Below, in pieces: positions 1 through 7,499 of a stretch of 13,005 nt of DNA; positions within the stretch are counted from its first letter, which is position 1; the number at the start of each line of letters is the position of its first letter. The stretch comes from Hepatocystis sp. ex Piliocolobus tephrosceles (taxonomy: Eukaryota; Apicomplexa; Aconoidasida; Haemosporida; Plasmodiidae). A program made the position numbers and the translations under genes. The notes beneath the pieces were generated by a model. It saw only the letters and a program-made list of their open reading frames with translations, was not told where the DNA came from and did not search any database. Location: contig CABPSV020000321.1 in the NCBI GenBank assembly GCA_902459845.2, forward strand, positions 1-13,005, given 5' to 3'.

Positions 1-147
1 AAAAAAAAATAAAAAATAAATAAATAAATAAATAAATAAATAAGTGGATAGATAAACAAATAAATGTATATGTATACGCATTTAAAGCCTTTGTTACATA
101 CGAATGTGCGTTTTATATTAAGCAAAATGCAAAGTTTTGTTTTGTTT

Positions 148-178
<31 letters not shown>

Positions 179-215
179 CGGGCTTTATTTGTTACTGTTC
201 ACTATATTTATCGAT
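1..215. other. 3' flank of the MOCS3/Uba4-like gene
   Basis: This non-coding stretch lies downstream of the minus-strand gene ending at 216. It starts with a degenerate TAAA repeat (about 10-43) and holds a 27-base T tract (151-177). It probably contains the 3' UTR and polyadenylation region of that gene. I see no coding potential or RNA gene in it. Confidence 0.6.
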
Positions 216-2183
216 TTAAAAAAAAGGCAAGTTTTTTAATTTTTTTTTTTTAAGTTCCAAATAGCCCCCCTTCATATTGTAAAAAAAAATGTTTTTGTCC
301 CATAAATTATTATCCAATATATTTTTTTGAGTTGTATCGGTAAAAGTAGTAGTACCACTCACACTAGTTGTATAATTTTCCAGGTGATTGTTAAATGTAT
401 TATTTTTAAGGATTGGTTGTTCAATCGAATCATGTATTATCTTCCTTTCATCATTTTTAAATTTAAAAAAAATATCATTAAATTTTTTAGTTATTTCTAA
501 AGAATCAATACCTTTTCTACAAATAATAATAACAACTATATTACCTTTCGAATTACATATTTGTAATTTATCTAAAATTATATTAATTAATTTATTTGTT
601 TCATTAATATAATTATTTATTAATTCAACTATGTCATAATAACACCAATAAATTGATTTGTTAATTCCATAAACGGAATAGTTGTTATATTTTCGTACGT
701 CTAAAATATATACATTTTCTACTGGGAAAGTAAAAAAATCAAAATTATTATTTAATATGTTTATAAAGTTAAATACGTCGATATTGTACTTATATGTATT
801 ATCACAAGGTCTGTTTATACACATAGTTATATTAGTACTCTGTTGGGTATGTGTGTTTGGTTGAGTATGTGTGTTTGGTTGAGTATGTGTGTTTGGTTGA
901 GTATGTGTGTTGGGTTGAGCATTGGCACTGGTGTTGTCGTTATTACCGCTGTAATCATCACACATATACTGATTGTTAATAATAAAATTGTACATATCGT
1001 CAGAATTATAAATAGAGCAGATACATTTTTTATTTTTATAATTAATTTTTAAAGTTTCAAATGGTTTATTATTTGAAAGACTATTATATGTTATAAAATG
1101 TGTTAATATATTATTATTCAAATTTGCTGCTAATTTAATAACTTCATTCGCTTGTAGAATTCCTATAACTCCAGTTACTGTGGACAATATACCTTGTTCA
1201 TCACAATCAACATTTTCTTTATGATTGTTAAAATTCTTTAAACATCTATAACAACTAGAATTAACATTAGTCGAATTAAATACATTTAATTGTCCATATA
1301 CACCTAATGCACTTGCAAAAATTAATTTTTTTTTAAATAAAATGCATAAATCATTAATTAAAAAACGGGTACTTATATTATCAGTACAATCTAATATGAT
1401 GTCATAATTTTTTATAATAGAAAAACCATTTTCTTTATTTAAATAAAATGGGTAACATACTATATTAGCATTTTTTTCAAAATCTAATATAGTATTTTTA
1501 GCAGATATAGTTTTGTTTATTCCTATACTATTTTCTTTATGTATTATCTGTCTTTGTAAATTTGTTACATCTACTGTATCACCATCTAATAATCCCATTT
1601 CTTTAAATTTGAATTTACTCAAATAAAAACAAACAGGTGATCCTAATCCTCCTATACCTATAATCAGAATTTTTGTTTCAAATATACTGTTTAAAGAGTT
1701 TGATGGTATATTGGGAATATTTAAATATTTACCATATTTTTCTGTAATTTCTTTACTAAAATGTATGTAAAATATATCTTTATTTATTGTTTTTGTGTCT
1801 TCGTACAGGTCACATGTTTGTTCAGATTTTTGTTTGGGTTTATATTTATCTGTCAGAGTATGAGACGAAGAGGTTATTGGTCTCGCAATGTATAGTAATG
1901 GCAAAGAAGAACGTGGTAAAGATATCGAAGAAGATAAAGATAGAAAAGAAAAAAAAATATTGATCTGACTGAAAACGTTCCTTTTTAATGCTGTGTTAAC
2001 TTTGTTTTGTATTATTTCTATCACTCTTCTTAATACACCTTTTTTTTTTTTACCTTCTTCTGTTACTGTTTTTTTTTTAGAAGCGTAATTTATTAATCCT
2101 TTTAAGTAATAACCGATTAAAATACAAAGACCGTACTTGAAGTACTTGTATCGGTGTATGTGGATTGTTGTTAGACCGTTCAT
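216..2183 (-). CDS. UBA4: MOCS3/Uba4-like adenylyltransferase and sulfurtransferase (ThiF/MoeB + rhodanese)
   Basis: A 655-residue E1-like enzyme. Known family members adenylate the C-terminal glycine of a ubiquitin-like sulfur carrier (Urm1, or MOCS2A in animals) and pass sulfur to it from a rhodanese cysteine, for tRNA wobble-uridine thiolation or molybdopterin. Visible here: GIGGLG nucleotide loop (176-181), DGDTVDVTNLQRQ (200-212, with R211), K224, DCTDN (265-269), zinc CxxC (C311/C314), and a candidate E1 cysteine C327 before the conserved GILSTVTGVIG stretch. A (QPNTHT)4 linker (423-446) leads to the rhodanese domain, with LDVR (494-497), active loop CRKGIDS (555-561) and GG (639-640). 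Oddities: about 130 extra N-terminal residues with a hydrophobic segment (about 16-32), no RYxRQ motif, and a second zinc pair that reads CxC (387/389). The next Met is residue 196, inside the domain, so M1 is the only usable ATG in the open frame. The alternatives MoeB and ThiF lack the rhodanese domain. The specific partner, Urm1, is inferred. Confidence 0.88.
   Translation of the reverse strand: MNGLTTIHIHRYKYFKYGLCILIGYYLKGLINYASKKKTVTEEGKKKKGVLRRVIEIIQNKVNTALKRNVFSQINIFFSFLSLSSSISLPRSSLPLLYIARPITSSSHTLTDKYKPKQKSEQTCDLYEDTKTINKDIFYIHFSKEITEKYGKYLNIPNIPSNSLNSIFETKILIIGIGGLGSPVCFYLSKFKFKEMGLLDGDTVDVTNLQRQIIHKENSIGINKTISAKNTILDFEKNANIVCYPFYLNKENGFSIIKNYDIILDCTDNISTRFLINDLCILFKKKLIFASALGVYGQLNVFNSTNVNSSCYRCLKNFNNHKENVDCDEQGILSTVTGVIGILQANEVIKLAANLNNNILTHFITYNSLSNNKPFETLKINYKNKKCICSIYNSDDMYNFIINNQYMCDDYSGNNDNTSANAQPNTHTQPNTHTQPNTHTQPNTHTQQSTNITMCINRPCDNTYKYNIDVFNFINILNNNFDFFTFPVENVYILDVRKYNNYSVYGINKSIYWCYYDIVELINNYINETNKLINIILDKLQICNSKGNIVVIIICRKGIDSLEITKKFNDIFFKFKNDERKIIHDSIEQPILKNNTFNNHLENYTTSVSGTTTFTDTTQKNILDNNLWDKNIFFYNMKGGYLELKKKKLKNLPFF
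841..918. repeat. 18-bp coding tandem repeat (QPNTHT)n
   Basis: Just over four copies of an 18-bp unit, seen on the plus strand as GGTTGAGTATGTGTGTTT with small changes in the outer copies. The unit length is a multiple of three, so on the minus strand it encodes four QPNTHT units between the adenylyltransferase and rhodanese domains. Copy number can change without breaking the frame, so it is probably variable between isolates. Confidence 0.93.
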
Positions 2184-2220
2184 GCTGGGGTTGTCACATA
2201 TACATTATTTCGGTTGTTCC

Positions 2221-2332
2221 TTTTGGTTCTTCCTTTTGGTTTTCTTTTTGGGTTTTTTTTTGGGGTTTTTTTTTTGGGTTTTTTTTTTTTGGTTTTTTTT
2301 TTTGGTTTTTTTTTTTTGGCTTTTTTTTTTGG
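2221..2332. repeat. Poly-T tract punctuated by regular GG-GGGG blocks
   Basis: Nine G blocks start at 2225, 2238, 2250, 2262, 2276, 2291, 2304, 2318 and 2331, separated almost only by T. Spacing is 12 to 15 bases. The block lies 40 to 150 bases upstream of the Uba4-like start codon. The minus-strand leader would therefore be A-rich with CC steps. Confidence 0.85.
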
Positions 2333-2471
2333 ACCTTCCGTTTGTTTAGTTTGTTATGATCGAAGTTGTAAACTTTTTTATCAAAAATATATGTGATATA
2401 AACATAAGGATATAGAATGAATTAATCACTTAATCAAACATACATATAATATATGGCACAACCCAAAGATA

Positions 2472-2472
<1 letters not shown>

Positions 2473-2520
<48 letters not shown>
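2473..2520. repeat. Poly(dA:dT) tract, 48 A
   Basis: An uninterrupted run of 48 A in the divergent promoter region. Tracts of this length resist nucleosome wrapping and are common in Plasmodium promoters. The exact length is open to sequencing error. Confidence 0.9.
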
Positions 2521-2523
<3 letters not shown>

Positions 2524-2800
2524 TACATTGATTTTATAGACTTTGCTAAAACTTAACATACAAAAAATCAAATAAGTATGTATATATATATATAAAAACA
2601 TATATACATACGTATGCATGTATGTTTACATATGTCACGAAAACAAAACGAAACATGACTACTGATATGAGTGCTTATGTTTAATAATGAATACAATTAC
2701 ATTTTCACAAAAAAAAAAAAAAAAAAAAGCAGATAACTATTTATGTTTATAAAGCTTTAAAAGAGTCATTTTTTTTTAAAATATAATAAAAATTATAATT

Positions 2801-2880
2801 CATTTAGTTACATTTAGTTACATTTAGTTACATTTAGTTGTATTTAGTTACATTTAATTACATTTAATTACATTTAATTA
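2801..2880. repeat. 10-bp tandem repeat, eight copies
   Basis: Eight consecutive 10-bp units. The first copies read CATTTAGTTA, one has drifted to TATTTAGTTA, and the last three read CATTTAATTA. The two variants are grouped, which fits local expansion. The repeat is intergenic, in the divergent promoter. Confidence 0.93.
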
Positions 2881-2988
2881 ATTTGTATCTGTTTATAAAA
2901 TAAAAGAAAAAGAATAAATAAATAAATAATCTACTTAACATAAGGACAATTCAATATATAAGTATATATGAATACATTTATAATTATC

Positions 2989-3024
<36 letters not shown>

Positions 3025-3123
3025 GTTTTATGTGAATATGTCTCTTTTTAATTCATCTCTTTTTAAAACAGAACATTAAAGCACTTTAATATATAGCACT
3101 TTATGCATTATTTTATTTATTCG

Positions 3124-3240
3124 TTTGTTTAATTTGTTTAATTGTTTAATTGTTTAATTTATACAATTGTTTAATTTGTTTAATTTGTTTAATTGTTTAA
3201 TTTATACAATTGTTTAATTTGTTCAATTTGTTTAGTTTAT
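3124..3240. repeat. AT-rich repeat cluster with a 43-bp higher-order unit
   Basis: Short TTTAATTTG and TTTAATTG units are arranged so that a 43-bp segment beginning ATACAATTGTTTAATTTG at 3161 recurs at 3204 with few changes. The cluster is intergenic, about 430 bases upstream of the T-protein start codon. Confidence 0.8.
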
Positions 3241-3668
3241 TTACTTTTTTTTTTTTTTTTTTTTTATTGGTGGAGTTAAAATGAGGCAAATCATGCATAA
3301 ATAAACATAAACTTATTAAAAATAAAAAAAAAAAAAGTAGTGCTAATTTGGAAAGCATCATTTTTATTTGTACTTAATGCTTGTAAAGTCGAAAAGGAGA
3401 AAGAAAAACAAAAAGGAAGCAGTTTATTATTAAAAATATATAAAGTTTTATATATACATTTTTTTAAGGCACAAATTGGGATATATATGTATATACATAT
3501 TTGGGCACCGTTTATTTGACCCTTTTTTTTTTTTTTTTTTTTTTTGTAACTACAAAATATTATTTCGCTTTTTCTACAAATTATATAGATGAGATATTTG
3601 TAATAAAGTCGTAAAAAAAAAAAAAAAAAAAAGAACACACGAATGAATAGTAAATATATGTATTATCT

Positions 3669-5070
3669 ATGTTTATAAAAATGAAGAAGTTGTTTAAGTA
3701 CAAAAGAACATTGCCCAACTCTTTACATTTTTCCACAAGTGAGCCTAAGGTAAACATTAAAAAAAAAATGTTCAACGTGGTATCAACATATACATATATA
3801 TATATATATCTACATGCAACAACGCTTTTTTTTTTTTTACGTTTCTTTTTTTTACCATTTTTTTTAGAAAGGAATCCTTAAAACCATTTTATACGATGTA
3901 CATAAAAAGAATAACGCCATATTAAAAATTCACCACGGATATTATCTACCAGATGAATATCAAGACGATACACCAATAACATCTCATTTACATACACGAT
4001 CTAACTGTTCTTTATTTGATCATACATATAAACCTATATTAAAAATTAGTGGAGAAGATAAATTTAATTTTTTAGAAAAGTATGTAGGTAGTGACTTAAA
4101 AGGATTGTGGGAAAACGAATGTAGAATAAGTTTATTATTAAATGAACAAGGTAAAATTATAGATGATGTTTTAATTATTGTAAGAAAAGATTTTTTGTTA
4201 ATGTATATAAGTGTACAATGTAAAGAAAAAGTATATAAATATTTAAATAAAAAATTATTAGACCATAGTAAATTAAAAGTAAAAATAGAGGAATATACAT
4301 CACATAGTTCAATATGTATACAAGGTAGTAAATCAGTAAATATATTAAATGAATTATTAAAAGGAGATATAAATTTAGAAAAATATAGTTTTATGTCTAG
4401 TGTATTAACAAAATTAAATGATGTTGATAATTGTTTATTAAATAGATATACATGTACAGGAGAAGATGGATTTAATATATTAATACCGAAAGAAAAAATA
4501 CAACAAATATATAAATGTATATTAAAAGATCCTTTAGTAAAACCAGCAGGACTTATAGTTCAAAATACTCTTAGATTAGAATGTGGATTTTGTATTTATG
4601 GAAAAGACATAAATGAAAATGTAACACCTATAGAAGCTAATTATAAATGGGTATTGGGGAAACGAAGGTTAAAGGAATTGGATTTTAATGGTGCACACAT
4701 TATTATGAATCAAATAAATAATGGTGCTAAAATTAAGAGAGTTGGATTAATAATGGATTCGACAACTGTCCCTATGGAAAATGCGAAGATTTATTCTAAC
4801 GATCAACCGGATACATTGGAGGAAACAAAAAGTAATACCAATATACCGGAACAAATGAATAAACAAACGAACAAACAAACACAAGAAACAATAGGACATA
4901 TAACAAGTAGTTGTTTTTCTCCAGTTTTACAAAAACCAATTGCGATGGCTTATGTAAATATTGAACATTCTATTATTAACAACACAATAAAAGTTAAATG
5001 TGCAGATAAATTAGAAACAGCGAAAATAGTAAAAATGCCTTTCGTTCCTTTATCAGTATATAAAATATAG
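3669..5070 (+). CDS. GCVT: Aminomethyltransferase, glycine cleavage system T-protein (two exons)
   Basis: Exons 3669-3749 and 3868-5070 join in phase 0 to give 427 residues. T-protein moves the aminomethyl carbon from lipoylated H-protein to tetrahydrofolate, releasing ammonia and forming 5,10-methylene-THF in mitochondria. The match is clear throughout: SHLHTR (66-71) and CSLFD (74-78); KIIDDV with the Asp pair 126/127 that contains the family's catalytic Asp; GEDGFNI (225-231); LRLECGFCIYGKDI (262-275); TPIEANYKWVLGKRR (280-294); VGLIMD (319-324); GHITS (370-374); and the typical ending KMPFVP. The first 27 residues are basic, without acidic residues until Glu25, and end LHFSTSEPK, which fits a mitochondrial presequence. 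A second in-frame ATG lies at 3681. A Gln/Asn/Thr-rich insertion (about 337-368) interrupts the C-terminal barrel. DMGDH and the sarcosine oxidases are related but less similar. Confidence 0.93.
3750..3867 (+). other. Intron of the T-protein gene (phase 0)
   Basis: A 118-base intron. The donor is CCTAAG|GTAAAC and the acceptor TTTTTTTAG|AAAGGA after a pyrimidine-rich stretch. Splicing joins the leader exon to KGILKTILYD, the normal start of the T-protein fold. Reading on from exon 1 without splicing instead adds unrelated low-complexity sequence. Confidence 0.93.
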
Positions 5071-5283
5071 CATATAATACGAATATGATGTATATACATG
5101 TATATGTATATATATATATGTATATGTATGTGTATATATGTATATATATGGCACATTTTATTTTTGTACACTTTTATTTTTATGTTTTTACAGATAACAT
5201 AATAACATAACATACTTTTCTCTTTTTGTTTTTTGAAGTTTTTAAGTTAATTTAATGATTATACCTTAAATTTTTGTTTTACG

Positions 5284-5315
<32 letters not shown>

Positions 5316-5502
5316 TATGTCATAGCACAATGAATATTTTTTTTTTTTCCCTCCCGCGGTTAAAACTTGTATTTTATCCACTCATTTATACGTTCTACAT
5401 AATTATGGTCATAACTAAAAGTTACATAAAGCATTTATTAATGAGCGTGTATATGTATAAATATATATACATATGTTCATATAATTGATGCCACATGTTT
5501 TT

Positions 5503-5505
<3 letters not shown>

Positions 5506-5554
<49 letters not shown>
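5506..5554. repeat. Poly(dA:dT) tract, 49 T
   Basis: An uninterrupted T run in the spacer upstream of the TopoVIB-like gene. It matches in scale the A48 run of the divergent promoter. Confidence 0.9.
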
Positions 5555-5780
5555 CATTGTAATCGTATTTTACATTTTAAATACGGCATTAAATACTTAA
5601 CGTATATATTTTAATAATGACATGTGCTATTGTTAGGTACATTCATAGAATTGTACTTTGTCCTCATTTCCCCCATGATCCTAAAAAAAAAAAGCATGAA
5701 CTTCTAGTTTTATCATTCCACCTTATATATATGTACACATATGTATATATTAAATTTTTGTGCAAAATCACCTCCTCCCC

Positions 5781-5783
<3 letters not shown>

Positions 5784-5820
<37 letters not shown>
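5784..5820. repeat. Poly(dA:dT) tract, 37 A
   Basis: An uninterrupted A run directly after the GC-rich patch CCTCCTCCCCGGT, about 600 bases upstream of the TopoVIB-like start codon. Confidence 0.9.
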
Positions 5821-5822
<2 letters not shown>

Positions 5823-6361
5823 ATCCAAACAGCAGTGCACAAAAAAAAAAAAAGAATAAAATAAAGTTAAAATGAAGTTAAAATGAAGTTAAAATAAAGC
5901 TAGCAATAGGTGAGTTATTTTTTTTTTTCAATTTGTCCTACCATGTCAATTTTTTACTTTGCCTTGTTTTACTTTTTTACGATGTTGTAAAAAGCACTAA
6001 ATTGATGTTGCAAACAAACACAATTGATATAAAAATGTTTTATTATTTTGTTTGTAATGTTTAGCACACAAACATATTTAACGGCATATTTTTTTCTGTT
6101 CGCTAATTTATTTAATTTTATTATATTTTTACTTTTTTTTTTTACACATAAGTTATTACACTTGTTTACTTAAACTTGTATAAAAAAAAAAAAAAAAAAA
6201 AATACAGTACCTACTATTTTGAGAAGTACATATACATACGTACATATACACGCATATGCGTGTATACTTGCACAAAAAAAAAACCAAATACATAGACACA
6301 TGATCCATTTGAAGCAAATTGTTCCAATGTTAATTTAACTTCAGTATAAATAAATAAATAA

Positions 6362-6365
<4 letters not shown>

Positions 6366-6406
<41 letters not shown>
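6366..6406. repeat. AT dinucleotide microsatellite
   Basis: About 20 AT repeats ending roughly 17 bases upstream of the TopoVIB-like ATG. It follows four AAAT units. It lies in the presumed 5' UTR and is likely to be length-variable. Confidence 0.88.
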
Positions 6407-6412
<6 letters not shown>

Positions 6413-6422
6413 AAAAAACGAA

Positions 6423-7462
6423 ATGGACACACCGGATAATAAAAACTGTATTTCTACTTACTCTTTTTTTTTTAAAAACTTATCTGTTACTGGTTTTCAT
6501 GAGGAAAATGCTTTATTTATGACTGTTAAGGAATTATTTGACAACTCGGTTGATGCCTTAAGTAATAATAAAATAAGAGATAGCGAAAATGTTTGTAATA
6601 ATAATAACAATTTGGACAGTAATAATATTGATGACATAAACAATATTAGGAAAAAAAAAAAAAAAAAAATTGAGATATTAATAAAAGAATATAACAAAGA
6701 TTTATCTTTTTATGAAATAATATGTAGAGATAATGGTGAAGGAATAGAAATAAAAGATTTAGAAAAATTTTCAGATTTTTTTTTAACATCTAAAGAAAAA
6801 GATAAAACAAGTGGTAAATTTGGGATAGGATTGAAAACTATTTTATTATATTCTTTTAAAACAGCATATGGTTTTTTACATATAAAAGTAAAAGTTGAAA
6901 AAAATAAAATTTGGGATTTTATGTTAGTTATAGATAAAAATTTAAGTCATACATTTGTTCAAAATTTTAAAGAATATATTAGTGATGAATGGGAATGGTC
7001 AATTGAAATATCAGTAATATTAAAAATTAATAGTAATTATATATATAGAGACAAAATAAATTATTATATATTATTAGCTCTATTGTGGAAAACAGATATA
7101 CATGTGAAGTTATGTTGCGATAATAGTGAACCATTATATTATTTGAATGAATATAATATAAATAATCAAGAAAGTAATTTATTAAATTTTATTGTAAATA
7201 ATTGTTCTGATATATTATTTAAAAAAAATAATTTAAACTCATATAATGTTAATTTAAATATATATATAGATGTAAAAAAATCAGACAAGTTACATTTCAC
7301 ATCTTCATATATTAATATGGGTGTAATTTTTTTAATGCGATACGCCAATTCCATGCCTTTGTTTAGCAACAGTGCCTTCGACTGTTCTATAACAAGTGCT
7401 TTTAAGTAAACTCCAAAAACAGTGTATTTGTATTTGTATTTGTGTGTTACGTTTTTTTTTAG

Positions 7463-7499
<37 letters not shown>

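Larger units (their letters stand above)
2184..3668. promoter_or_regulatory. Divergent intergenic region between the Uba4-like and T-protein genes
   Basis: A 1.5-kb spacer between two start codons pointing away from each other, so it must hold both 5' UTRs and both promoters. Contents: poly-T broken by G blocks (2221-2332), A48 (2473-2520), eight 10-bp repeats (2801-2880), a T tract near 2990-3019, a TTTAATTTG-type repeat (3124-3240), another T tract (3246-3265), and poly-T and poly-A near 3522-3545 and 3613-3632. Open frames here encode only poly-Phe or poly-Lys and look like homopolymer artefacts. No defined transcription-factor site could be assigned. Confidence 0.7.
5071..6422. promoter_or_regulatory. 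Intergenic region: T-protein 3' end and TopoVIB-like promoter
   Basis: A 1.35-kb spacer between two head-to-tail genes. It holds AT microsatellites (about 5285-5312 and 6366-6406), a T49 tract (5506-5554), an A37 tract (5784-5820), three 11-bp GTTAAAATGAA units (5866-5898) and two short GC-rich patches (5349-5359 and 5769-5782). The stretch 5610-5780 is more complex than its surroundings and could include a 5' UTR exon, but I see no protein homology in it. Confidence 0.65.

Noticed and set aside
843..1052. Plus-strand open frame with repeated MCVWLS units
   Set aside because: It is the antisense reading of the QPNTHT repeat in the Uba4-like gene, which has strong family motifs on the other strand.
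2137..2396. Plus-strand frames rich in Phe and Gly
   Set aside because: They arise from the G-punctuated poly-T tract. They have no domain and overlap the 5' end of the real minus-strand gene.
3291..3881. Minus-strand frames and the unspliced plus-strand frame around the T-protein exon 1
   Set aside because: The minus-strand frames are poly-Phe or poly-Lys shadows of homopolymers. The plus-strand frame is real only up to the donor at 3749.
5280..5315. AT dinucleotide runs as structural or regulatory hairpins
   Set aside because: They are common background in this genome and occur in all spacers and several introns, so no specific role can be claimed.
5617..5823. Possible small plus-strand gene (68 residues)
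   Set aside because: The second half is generic and the end is poly-Lys from A37. There is no recognisable domain; at most it is 5' UTR of the TopoVIB-like gene.
6214..6432. Minus-strand 72-residue frame
   Set aside because: It is largely the antisense of AT and TAAA microsatellites with no domain.
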